NCBI RefSeq assembly: GCF_047974105.1
Contig: NZ_JBHYRS010000006.1
Span: forward strand, 62,001 to 126,000
DNA: 64,000 nt
Direction of reading: 5' to 3'
Source: Mitsuokella sp047974105
Lineage (GTDB): Bacteria; Bacillota; Negativicutes; Selenomonadales; Selenomonadaceae
Shown: in pieces, positions 16,771-23,677 of the stretch
Position numbering within the stretch: position 1 is the first letter of the stretch
How the letters are laid out: each line of letters opens with the position of its first letter
Made by a program: the position numbers and the translations under genes
The notes under the pieces: model-generated
What the model saw: the letters and a program-made list of their open reading frames with translations, nothing else
Database searches by the model: none
Told to the model about the DNA's origin: nothing

Positions 16771-17421
16771 TTGGCAGAATCGAGGATTTACGGCTACGCG
16801 CGCGTGTCGACGCTGAATCAGAATTTGGACCGTCAGGTCGATGTGCTGAAGCGTTATGTGCCGGATGAGCGCAATATCATTACAGAAAAGCGGACGGGCA
16901 AAAATTTTGACCGTCCGGCGTACCGCGCACTGCGCGACACGATGCTTCGCGCGGGCGATACGCTCTACGTCGAAGACCTTGACCGTCTCGGCCGCAACAA
17001 AAAGGCCATCAAGGACGAACTTGAGCATTACCGTCAGAGCGGCATCATCGTCCGCGTGCTCGACGTGCCGACGACGCTCGTCGACTTTTCGCAGTACGGC
17101 ACCCTGCAGCGTTCCATCATGGACATGGTCAACAACATCCTGATTGAAGTCCTCGGCACGCTGGCCGAGCAGGAGCTGACCATCAAGAAAAAACGGCAGC
17201 GCGAGGGCATCGAGGCCGCCAAGGCCCGCGGCAAGCACCTCGGCCGGCCGGCCCTGCCGCTGCCGGACAATTGGCATGAAGTCTACGGCGAGTGGCGCCG
17301 CAAAGAAATCACCGCCAAACTCGCCATGGAACGCATGGGCCTCAAACGAACTCATTTTTATATGCTGGTCAAGAAGCAAAAAAATCTTGATGCGAAAAAT
17401 GAAGCAGCAGCAGTACAGTAA
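16771..17421 (+). CDS. Small serine recombinase (resolvase/invertase family)
   Basis: A 216-residue protein with the resolvase N-terminal catalytic domain: IYGYARVSTLNQNLDRQ holds Arg11 and the nucleophile Ser13, and YVEDLDRLGR (about 68-77) and AEQELTIKKKRQREGI are also typical. A short C-terminal helix-turn-helix follows (KEITAKLAMERMGLKRTHFYML). Such proteins resolve plasmid dimers or transposon cointegrates, or invert DNA. The TTG at 16771 is chosen because GAGGTG lies six bases upstream; a GTG three codons earlier overlaps that site. No transposase or obvious res site is next to it, so a plasmid-resolution role is plausible given the replicons nearby. Confidence 0.85.
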   Translation: MAESRIYGYARVSTLNQNLDRQVDVLKRYVPDERNIITEKRTGKNFDRPAYRALRDTMLRAGDTLYVEDLDRLGRNKKAIKDELEHYRQSGIIVRVLDVPTTLVDFSQYGTLQRSIMDMVNNILIEVLGTLAEQELTIKKKRQREGIEAAKARGKHLGRPALPLPDNWHEVYGEWRRKEITAKLAMERMGLKRTHFYMLVKKQKNLDAKNEAAAVQ

Positions 17422-17439
17422 AAGCAAATCGCAACGGAC

Positions 17440-17473
17440 AAAAAGGGCGCACCTTCAAAAGATGCGCCCTTTT
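17440..17473. terminator. Bidirectional terminator between resolvase and arsM
   Basis: AAAAAGGGCGCA and TGCGCCCTTTT form an 11-bp stem with A and T tracts on both sides, between convergent genes. Confidence 0.8.
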
Positions 17474-17528
17474 CGCCTGTTCGTTGTCAGGAATATATAA
17501 GAAGATACAGCATTTTTCCGCCAGCATA

Positions 17529-18566
17529 TTAGCAGCATCCGCCATCATTGCTGTTGGATGTTTCAGCAGCCGAAGCGTCGAATGCTCCGAAATGTACAGA
17601 GCGGTCTCCGTGGATGGTAAAGGCAGAGCTGAAACGAGTTTCTTCGAGCATCGAAGCCAGATTGCCGCTGACCAGCATAGGCTTTCCAGTAACGAAATGG
17701 TTGTACATGTCGAAATCATAAGCATGCGGGTGATTCGGTATGGTGCCGTTATAGACAGCTACCTGACCATAATCCTCACAGGCATCTTCAAGGCTGGAAA
17801 GCTTAAAGGCCCGTACGGTACGCTCAGAGAAATGGGCAAAGCCGACTTTCTGCTCAATTTCTTCATTGCCAAGGGCAAAATCACGAATGTTCATATACAC
17901 GAAATCCATGAACCCGGCTTTTCGCAGCAGGCGGCGAAAATCTTCATAATACATGGCACCGCTGATGCATTCTCCATGCAGGACAGGGTCAGCATAAAGC
18001 TTTGCAGGAATGCGCCGGTCCGTGAATACGTCCGAGAAATAAAGCTCTCCGCCTGGTTTAAGCACGCGCCAGATTTCCTTAAATACTTCTTCTTTGTAGG
18101 GAGAAAGGTTAATGACGCAGTTAGAGATCACGATATCCACAGAATTATCTTCTATGCCGAGGCTCTTCAAGTCCTCGATGTAACCCTTCTTGAATACCAC
18201 ATTCGACTTCTGGTAGCCAAATCGTTTGTACTGGTCTTCTTTGTGGCGAAGAGCTATATCCAGCTGCTCCTGCGTCATATCCACGCCAATGACATGGCCA
18301 TTTTCGCCTACCAGTTTGGAAGCGACGTATACGTCACGGCCAGTGCCGCAGCCCAAATCCAGAACTGTCATCCCGTCCAGCAGGTCGGGAATCGGAGAAC
18401 CACAGCCATAGTAGTGGGTGACGATTTCATCGTCTACTAAGGCCAATGCTTCCTTCACCTGCTTTGGCAGTGCGCTCCCGCAGCAGCAGGCCTTGGTTTT
18501 CAGGTCTTTCGTTCCATCCAGTACTTTCCCATAATATTTTTTGACGTTTTCAACGATTTCATTCAT
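17529..18566 (-). CDS. arsM: Arsenite methyltransferase
   Basis: A 345-residue SAM-dependent methyltransferase of the ArsM type, which methylates As(III) in the cytoplasm. Visible marks: the N-terminal Cys run KACCCGS, the HYYGCGSPIPDLLDG stretch, SAM-binding VLDLGCGTGRDVY, the conserved Cys in VISNCVINLSP, and the later Cys in HGECISG, matching the arsenic-binding cysteines of the family. The tail ends GGCC. ATG 18566 has GGAGG upstream and overlaps the arsR stop codon region by eight bases, so the two genes are translationally coupled. No arsenite pump or reductase is present in the window. Confidence 0.9.
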   Translation of the reverse strand: MNEIVENVKKYYGKVLDGTKDLKTKACCCGSALPKQVKEALALVDDEIVTHYYGCGSPIPDLLDGMTVLDLGCGTGRDVYVASKLVGENGHVIGVDMTQEQLDIALRHKEDQYKRFGYQKSNVVFKKGYIEDLKSLGIEDNSVDIVISNCVINLSPYKEEVFKEIWRVLKPGGELYFSDVFTDRRIPAKLYADPVLHGECISGAMYYEDFRRLLRKAGFMDFVYMNIRDFALGNEEIEQKVGFAHFSERTVRAFKLSSLEDACEDYGQVAVYNGTIPNHPHAYDFDMYNHFVTGKPMLVSGNLASMLEETRFSSAFTIHGDRSVHFGAFDASAAETSNSNDGGCC

Positions 18567-18879
18567 GTTCTTTTCCTCCAGATTCACAACAGTCACATGG
18601 ATTGTCTGACGTTATACCAAGGCCAACAAAAAAATTGCCAAATAGGCGAAGGTTATTCTTATTCAGCGAATAATAATGCCATTTCCCATCCTTACGATCT
18701 TGAACCAACCCGCATGCACAAAGAATGCGCATGTGATGAGATAAGGTAGGCTGTGTAATCGCAAAACATTCCAGTAAATGGCAGGCACACTTCTCACCAT
18801 TCACCAGCTGCTGGAGAATCTCCAGACGAATAGGACTTCCCAGTGCTTTGCATATATTTATAATCATCATTGTATCCAT
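18559..18879 (-). CDS. arsR: ArsR-family metalloregulator
   Basis: A 106-residue winged-helix repressor (ALGSPIRLEILQQLVNGEKCACHLLECF, TQPTLSHHMRILCACGLVQ). The CACHLLEC segment matches the ELCVCDL-type arsenic site of ArsR, with an extra Cys pair at CACGL and a Cys-rich tail (CDCCESG). It is expected to leave DNA on binding As(III) or Sb(III). It heads an arsR-arsM operon with a strong operator upstream. Confidence 0.9.
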   Translation of the reverse strand: MDTMMIINICKALGSPIRLEILQQLVNGEKCACHLLECFAITQPTLSHHMRILCACGLVQDRKDGKWHYYSLNKNNLRLFGNFFVGLGITSDNPCDCCESGGKEHE

Positions 18880-18891
18880 AAAAAATGCTCC

Positions 18892-18949
18892 TTATATAGA
18901 TGATCGTCTATATAAGGAGCATAACACTCACATAGATGATTGTCAATAT
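18892..18949. promoter_or_regulatory. ArsR operator region with two half-matching dyads
   Basis: TTATATAGATGATCGTCTATATAA (18892-18915 in two halves, TTATATAGATGA and TCGTCTATATAA) is a near-perfect palindrome. A second copy of ATAGATGATTGTCAATAT lies at 18932-18949. Both sit upstream of arsR and resemble known ArsR sites; the first also overlaps the arsR ribosome site (AAGGAGCAT on the minus strand). Confidence 0.65.
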
Positions 18950-19049
18950 GTTGGCTTATACTAAAGAAAAAATTACATATTTAGCTTGATAAGCCACGCA
19001 GATGTGTCCTTTTTGTCTGCCCGTCGGCAGAAATATAGAGGAAGATGTA

Positions 19050-19571
19050 TTATTTTTTATCGACGAGTTTGAAGCTGCCCTTATGGAAGATGCTCGCACG
19101 ATTGCCGCGCTCGCCCTCTTTGTTCCAGGTCATGTAGGCATAGGCCTTATGCGTCTTGAAGTTCAGGATCTGCGAGACGACGATGCCCTTGCTCTCAACC
19201 CAGTTGATGCTGTAAATGTCCGTGCCGACTTTCTGGACTTCATAATGCTCTTTGTCGGACTTGGCAAGCGTCAGGCTGCTTGTCGGGGTCCACTGCAGGA
19301 CGCCGACTTCCGGATAGTCGATGTTGAACTGGAAGCCGCTGTCGTAATGTACGGCCACGGTCTTGCCATCCACGCGCTTGAAGAAATCCTGTTTCTGCTT
19401 TTCGGCTTCGGCAGCGGCCGCGATCTTGCTTTGCTCGATGGCAGCCTGAGTAGCATTGACCTGCTTGGCCGACGGCTCCGCATTCGTGGCGCTGACATCG
19501 GCTGCCGCGCAGATGCTGCTGAAGGAAAGGGCTACGAGCATGGTTGCTAAAATTCGTTTTGTCTTATTCAT
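19050..19571 (-). CDS. Secreted MoaF-like (calycin fold) protein
   Basis: A 173-residue protein with a signal peptide (KRILATMLVALSFSSICAAA, cleavage near residue 23). An Ala/Gln-rich helical stretch follows, then a domain with GKTVAVHYDSGFQFNIDY, YSINWVESKGIVVSQILN, KAYAYMTW and IFHKGSFKLV. This pattern resembles the MoaF/lipocalin-like family, small beta-barrel proteins sometimes linked to molybdopterin genes or to ligand binding. No molybdenum gene is near. Function unknown. Confidence 0.6.
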   Translation of the reverse strand: MNKTKRILATMLVALSFSSICAAADVSATNAEPSAKQVNATQAAIEQSKIAAAAEAEKQKQDFFKRVDGKTVAVHYDSGFQFNIDYPEVGVLQWTPTSSLTLAKSDKEHYEVQKVGTDIYSINWVESKGIVVSQILNFKTHKAYAYMTWNKEGERGNRASIFHKGSFKLVDKK

Positions 19572-19626
19572 GGTGATTCCTCCTGCTAAATCGTATCCGT
19601 AACAAACTCAAAATGCCGAAACCGAC

Positions 19627-20259
19627 TTACTCGGCCACGACGGAAATGCGCTCTTGGACATGGCTGCCTTTTTCGATCTCATCGATCATGGCGATGGCGT
19701 AGTCGGCATAGGAGATGACGGATTCGCCCTTGCCGTTCGTATGGAACTCCTCGCCGCCGAGGATGTATTTGCCCGTGCGTGCGCCATCTGCCTGAAAGTC
19801 AGCAGCGGGGCTCACATACGTCCATTTGACATCCGTGCGCTTGCGCAGCTCGGCAAGGGCTGCGGCCATGCCGTTGGCGACGGGCTTATAGGCATCCGGG
19901 AAATCCGGCGCATCGACGAGCTGGACTTTGTGCTCTTTGTCGAGATAAAGGGAGCCGGCACCGCCGACGATGAGCAGGCGCGTATTAGTGCCTGTGAGGA
20001 GGTCGGCAAGATGCTGCGACGTCGTCGTATGCAGGCCCATCGATTCCGGTGCCCACGTGCCAAACGCATCGACCACAGCGTCAAAGCTCTGCAGGTCTTC
20101 CTTCGTCAGCTCAAGGATGCCTTTCTTGCGGTAATCCTTGGCTTCGGTATTATTTTCATCATGGCGGCCAAACGCCGTGACTTCGATGCCGTGGTTCACG
20201 GCCTCGGCGATGATCTTGCGGGCTACACGGCCATTAGCGGCAACAACTGCGATTTTCAT
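19627..20259 (-). CDS. NAD(P)-binding oxidoreductase, atypical SDR/NmrA-like
   Basis: A 210-residue Rossmann protein starting MKIAVVAANGRVARKIIAEA, where the usual GxxGxxG is reduced to AANGRVA. VVDAFGTWAPE, LLIVGGAGSLYLD and WTYVSPAADF follow the single-domain NmrA/YwnB-like pattern. This group often acts as redox-sensing or flavin/quinone reductase-type proteins. The start follows GGAGGAATTCCC. It lies upstream of the MoaF-like gene on the same strand (55 bases apart). Confidence 0.75.
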   Translation of the reverse strand: MKIAVVAANGRVARKIIAEAVNHGIEVTAFGRHDENNTEAKDYRKKGILELTKEDLQSFDAVVDAFGTWAPESMGLHTTTSQHLADLLTGTNTRLLIVGGAGSLYLDKEHKVQLVDAPDFPDAYKPVANGMAAALAELRKRTDVKWTYVSPAADFQADGARTGKYILGGEEFHTNGKGESVISYADYAIAMIDEIEKGSHVQERISVVAE

Positions 20260-20459
20260 GGGAATTCCTCCTCGTGTATGTCAAATTCGTTAATACTTAC
20301 CTTACAGGTATATTATATAAAAATGACATACAGCCAACAAGAACGCAATTTGACTTTCCTTAGTATGAAATGCTTGCGTATTGGCGCTGTACAAGAGAAA
20401 AATATTTTAGTAAAATTTGTATGAATATGAAACATTCATCGCAGGGGAAGGTGCTTATC

Positions 20460-20648
20460 ATGAAAATCGAACACGCAGCCATGTATGTAAAAGACCTCGA
20501 AGCCGCGAAGAAGTTCTTCGTCGACTACCTCGGGGGCAGAGCCAACGACGGCTACGAAGTCATCAGCGGCCCGCGCACCACAGGCGACGGCTACTACGAA
20601 AGTTGCGTCCTCGGCATTGAAGGGAATCAGATTGAATTGACGGTCTGA
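20460..20648 (+). pseudogene. VOC/glyoxalase-fold protein with internal deletion
   Basis: A 62-residue frame. Its first 32 residues (MKIEHAAMYVKDLEAAKKFF) are the start of a VOC metal-enzyme fold. The last 30 (EVISGPRTTGDGYYESCVLG, IEGNQIELTV) are the end of the same fold, joined at NDGY. Normal members have about 125 residues; the middle 60 or so, including a metal ligand, are missing without a frameshift. The ribosome site GGGGAAGG remains. It is probably a non-functional remnant; a retained role as a small beta-sheet protein is possible but unlikely. Confidence 0.7.
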
Positions 20649-20696
20649 TGGCCATGCCTAAAAATTTTATATCCTTCGCAGAATGGGAGGGCTATC

Positions 20697-20939
20697 ATGA
20701 AAAGTTTAAAGAACTTTAAAAAGGAACAGATGAAGGATCCAGAATTTGCGAAAGCATATAGAGACATTGAACCAGAGATGAATTTTATCCGGGCACTGGT
20801 AGATGCTCGAACCGGACAAAATCTAACAGAGCTTCCCAATAAGGAGACGCTGCAGGCCATGCAGGACGTCCTGCATGGAAAAAATCTCAGTCGGACTTAT
20901 GATTCAGCAGATGAGGTAATGAGGGACCTAAACGATTGA
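20697..20939 (+). CDS. Chimeric antitoxin remnant (HigA-like N-terminus, RelB/DinJ-like C-terminus)
   Basis: An 80-residue protein. Residues 1-45 (MKDPEFAKAYRDIEPEMNF, IRALVDAR) match the N-terminal part of XRE/HigA-type antitoxins just before their helix-turn-helix. Residues 46-80 (LPNKETLQAMQDVLHGKNLS, YDSADEVMRDLND) match the toxin-binding C-terminus of RelB/DinJ antitoxins. The DNA-binding motif of HigA is absent. The ribosome site GGGAGGG is good. No toxin gene follows. It looks like two antitoxin genes fused by deletion. Confidence 0.6.
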   Translation: MKSLKNFKKEQMKDPEFAKAYRDIEPEMNFIRALVDARTGQNLTELPNKETLQAMQDVLHGKNLSRTYDSADEVMRDLND

Positions 20940-20955
20940 GCCCTATTACAGTAAG

Positions 20956-20999
20956 CAAACAATGCCCAACGCATGATCATGTGCGTTGGGCATTGTTTG
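20956..20999. terminator. Long palindromic terminator
   Basis: CAAACAATGCCCAACGCA and TGCGTTGGGCATTGTTTG pair almost perfectly around TGATCATG. It is suited to stop transcription from either side, after the chimeric antitoxin gene. Confidence 0.8.
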
Positions 21000-21091
21000 T
21001 ATCTTGCTTATCTGGTCCGTACACCCAGTACATACGCATGGCGCGGTTCGTTTTATTTTCAAGATAGGAAACGAATAGCAAAATGCATACA

Positions 21092-21337
21092 TTAGAACTC
21101 CGTCAGATCAATCGGTGCAGAAACGCTGCCTGCCTTGTAATTCCGGATGGACTCATCCATCATGGCAAGAGATTTTTTGGAGATTTCCTTGGGAACTACC
21201 AGTTCACGAGGTTCTAAAACAATGCAGCCGTTTTCATATTCTTTCACCTGATAATACTCGTACTTAGCTTTGCGAAGCGTTAAACGATGCTTGGCGTCAA
21301 GATGAGCAGTGTAATCGACAACAACAGAAGCGTCCAT
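21092..21337 (-). CDS. Orphan AbrB-like antitoxin-type protein
   Basis: An 81-residue protein with a strong AAAAGGAGGAATCACT ribosome site. AHLDAKHRLTLRKAKYEYYQ, VKEYENGCIVLEPRELV has the rhythm of a SpoVT/AbrB swapped-hairpin DNA-binding domain, and the C-terminal part (LAMMDESIRNYKAGSVSAPI) resembles the toxin-neutralising tail of antitoxins. No toxin gene follows on this strand before the convergent antitoxin remnant, so it is an orphan or the toxin has been lost. Confidence 0.6.
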   Translation of the reverse strand: MDASVVVDYTAHLDAKHRLTLRKAKYEYYQVKEYENGCIVLEPRELVVPKEISKKSLAMMDESIRNYKAGSVSAPIDLTEF

Positions 21338-21480
21338 AGTGATTCCTCCTTTTCGTGGGATATCCCACAGCCTTATAGTTTTATGATAAGGCAAATAAAG
21401 TATTTTGGCAAGCAGAAGTTTATAGGGACGGATTGTGATCAAACTTTTTCTTTTCTCATGAAAAATAGGGGCATGCACCG

Positions 21481-21583
21481 GCGATTTTGCTGAAAATCGC
21501 TTGTTTTACCAAGAAATGAGGACGTGATTGGCGGCCATTTCCACCTTTTGCGGGTGGATCTGGTCACAATCCGTCCTCATTTC
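21481..21583. other. Two adjoining hairpins of unknown role
   Basis: GCGATTTT-GCTG-AAAATCGC (21481-21500) is a perfect hairpin. At 21513-21583 GAAATGAGGACGTGATTG pairs with CACAATCCGTCCTCATTTC, and inside it GGCCA/TGGTC and CCACC/GGGTGG extend the stem to about 70 bases. No T-tract follows. No gene covers it. Confidence 0.6.
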
Positions 21584-21608
21584 GTTATATGTCGTTTTTG
21601 TTTCGACC

Positions 21609-21638
21609 TTGACTGACAACACGTCAAAATGTTATATT
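21609..21638 (+). promoter_or_regulatory. Probable promoter of the Inc18-like rep leader RNA
   Basis: TTGACT and TATATT separated by 18 bases. Transcription would begin near 21645 and run through several hairpins to the rep gene 470 bases downstream. Confidence 0.55.
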
Positions 21639-21669
21639 AATAGCAGACACAACGTCATGTCCGTGCCAT

Positions 21670-21806
21670 AGAAAAGGGCACCCCTTCACTACCAATGTCG
21701 GGGCGCCCTTCTATGAGCACAGCTCGCATCTTGACTACCAATCTCGGTGCGACGCTCTCATCGGAAGAAAGGGTTCCGATAAGATGACTGCAACTTTCAT
21801 GCCTCT
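21670..21806 (-). ncRNA. Candidate antisense RNA controlling the Inc18-like rep gene
   Basis: On the minus strand TTGTTA (21830-21835) and TAAAAT (21807-21812) are 17 bases apart. A transcript from about 21801 would contain the ATCGGAA/TTCCGAT hairpin and the GTCGCA/TGCGAG arm. It would end at AGAAGGGCGCCCC / AGGGGTGCCCTTTTCT (21670-21712), an intrinsic-terminator-like hairpin. It is fully complementary to the rep leader, has the size (about 130 nt) of RNAIII of Inc18 plasmids, and contains no plausible coding frame. Confidence 0.5.
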
Positions 21807-21934
21807 ATTTTAGCAAAAGCCGACTAAAATAACAAGTCGGCTGAGGTGTGAAATCCCAAAAAATGCTGCAAAAAGCTACGAAAAGACACGATTTGACGCG
21901 ATTCGATACGCCAGGAAGGCTTTTGCAGCAGGGG

Positions 21935-22015
21935 AAGAGCTCGTGACCAGAGGATGCCAAAAAGCATCCCTCGTCCGGACCAGCTGTTTTTAGCAGGTCC
22001 GCGAAAAGTCAGATG
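21935..22015 (+). other. Two leader hairpins upstream of rep
   Basis: GAGGATGC / GCATCCCTC (about 21951-21973) and CGGACC / GGTCCG (about 21976-22000) form consecutive stem-loops in the rep leader. They may compete with the attenuator that follows. Confidence 0.4.
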
Positions 22016-22048
22016 TCACGGCCTGCAGATTCTTATCCGCCAAGTGGA

Positions 22049-22075
22049 GCCTGTCCGATGAGGACAGGCTTTTTT
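22049..22075 (+). terminator. Transcription attenuator in the rep leader
   Basis: GCCTGTCC, loop GATGA, GGACAGGC, then TTTTTT, 40 bases before the rep ATG and with no gene upstream to terminate. Position and form fit a conditional attenuator. Confidence 0.7.
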
Positions 22076-22114
22076 GATGCACGAAGTCAAAAAACACGAA
22101 GCGGAGGGAAATAT

Positions 22115-23602
22115 ATGAATTTCACCAAAGTACGCCGTTCGAAGGCCAGAAAGATGAACACGCGGGACCGTCAGCTTAGGGACTGGCAGCAAAAGTCGGA
22201 CTATCTAAGCAATCATTATATCGGGGTCTCGCCCCTGACTTTTTACGTGTCGCTGGGCTTTGCCGATGTTTCCGACGAATTTTCGCTCTGCACGATGAAC
22301 GCCAAGGCCCCTGCAGGGCAGCGCCTGAAAAAATACTGCGACATCATCGACATGCTGGCCGACTCGTACGGCCGCGATGATGCCTACGTCTATCCGGCGT
22401 TTTACCTCAATTCGTATCCGAAGGAAATTCTGCTGCATTCGCTCCGCTGTCTCTATCTCGACCTCGACTACGTCACGGCTGCCAGTCTGCGCCGGCTCTG
22501 CGAACATGATTTCTACGGCCATCGTCCAACTTTTCTCGTCAACTCCGGCAACGGCGTACACCTCGTCTACGTTTTGTCCGATTCCCTGACGACCTGCCGC
22601 GAGACGAAGGAGCAGCTCAGCACGATTCACAGAAAGCTCCTGCAGGCTTTCGCCAAACACAGATTCAAGGCCGACATGAACACGGGGCTTTCGCATGCCT
22701 ACCGCGTCGTCAGCAGCAAAACGAAGCTCGGTCAGCGCTGTACAGCCTACCGCATCGGCGGTACGCATGATATTGCCGACTTGGCTGCGTCCGTTGGCAT
22801 GGTCTGGAACGATACGAATCCTTCCTATTATAAAAGCGAGCAAACCTATGAAAAAAATGCGGTCCGCAAAAGTCAGCAAAATCAGGAATCGGCACGGTGC
22901 CGTCAAAATCCCCATGCCCTGTACGACTGCATGCTGCGCGGCATCGAGGAAAAGACCGTCGAGGGGCATCGCTACACGTCGCTTTTCGCGCTGACCTGTG
23001 CCGGCTACAAGTGCCACGTCTCCATGAAAAAAGTCCGTCAGGATGTCCTGTACTTAGCAAACCGCCTGCATCTGCCGCTTTACGAGGCCGAACACGCCCT
23101 TGAAGCCTGCGACGAAAAGAAAGCCCTCACGGTGCGGGCCGTGACGCTTGAATCATGGCTCGGCTGGAAATTCGCGCGCGCGAAAAAACGCAACGGCCGC
23201 ACGCGTCAGGAGCACCTAGCATGGGTTGCCGAAGTCCGCACGGCCATCAGCCGCAGCCGCGTTTGGCAGTACCTGCAGTCCGACCCGCAGGCCTCGATTG
23301 CCGGCATCGCACGCAAACTTCGCATGGGCCGCAACACCGTCGCCAAATACGTGCACGAAAAATGGCAGCAGATTGCCGCAGAAGCCGCCGCCGCTGTCCG
23401 CGAAGCCGTCAATCTCAGGGAAGAGGAACTTGAAAAAGAGACGGCTTCAACGCTCCTGCAGTCGGCCCGCAAACTGCCTGCTTCATTCATTCCGTCTATA
23501 CGTGCCCCTTGGGGCGAGCTCTGCTCCGCTTCTTCAGCAGGCGAAGCAAAAAGAGAAGCTCCACGAAGGAACTTGCTTAGTCCGGTTGTTTCCCTCACGT
23601 GA
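22115..23602 (+). CDS. Plasmid replication protein with primase-like domain (RepE/RepR type)
   Basis: A 495-residue protein. LYLDLDYVTA (about 112-121, the hDhD metal motif) and NSGNGVHLVYV (about 143-153, the sGxGxH motif), followed by AYRVVSSKTKLGQRCTAYRIGG, are the layout of archaeo-eukaryotic primase-type domains. TVEGHRYTSLFALTCAGYKC matches the primase C-terminal helical domain pattern (GxRN/Hxxl). A helix-turn-helix lies near 395-430 (SIAGIARKLRMGRNTVAKYV). Length and order match RepE/RepR of Inc18 theta plasmids. The start follows GCGGAGGG. The leader with attenuator and antisense promoter supports the call. No partition gene is adjacent. Confidence 0.7.
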   Translation: MNFTKVRRSKARKMNTRDRQLRDWQQKSDYLSNHYIGVSPLTFYVSLGFADVSDEFSLCTMNAKAPAGQRLKKYCDIIDMLADSYGRDDAYVYPAFYLNSYPKEILLHSLRCLYLDLDYVTAASLRRLCEHDFYGHRPTFLVNSGNGVHLVYVLSDSLTTCRETKEQLSTIHRKLLQAFAKHRFKADMNTGLSHAYRVVSSKTKLGQRCTAYRIGGTHDIADLAASVGMVWNDTNPSYYKSEQTYEKNAVRKSQQNQESARCRQNPHALYDCMLRGIEEKTVEGHRYTSLFALTCAGYKCHVSMKKVRQDVLYLANRLHLPLYEAEHALEACDEKKALTVRAVTLESWLGWKFARAKKRNGRTRQEHLAWVAEVRTAISRSRVWQYLQSDPQASIAGIARKLRMGRNTVAKYVHEKWQQIAAEAAAAVREAVNLREEELEKETASTLLQSARKLPASFIPSIRAPWGELCSASSAGEAKREAPRRNLLSPVVSLT

Positions 23603-23677
23603 TCTCCCTGACTCGCCCGCTCCCTCCTTTTACATGGTATAATAAGGCTATAATAATACGAAGCAGGGGGAAATGGC

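Noticed and set aside
16771..17421. Serine recombinase considered as part of a transposon
   Set aside because: No transposase, terminal inverted repeats or target duplication could be seen on either side.
21700..21790. Small frames of 21-24 codons in the rep leader considered as a type I toxin
   Set aside because: None is hydrophobic or has a ribosome site; antisense control of rep explains the convergent promoters better.
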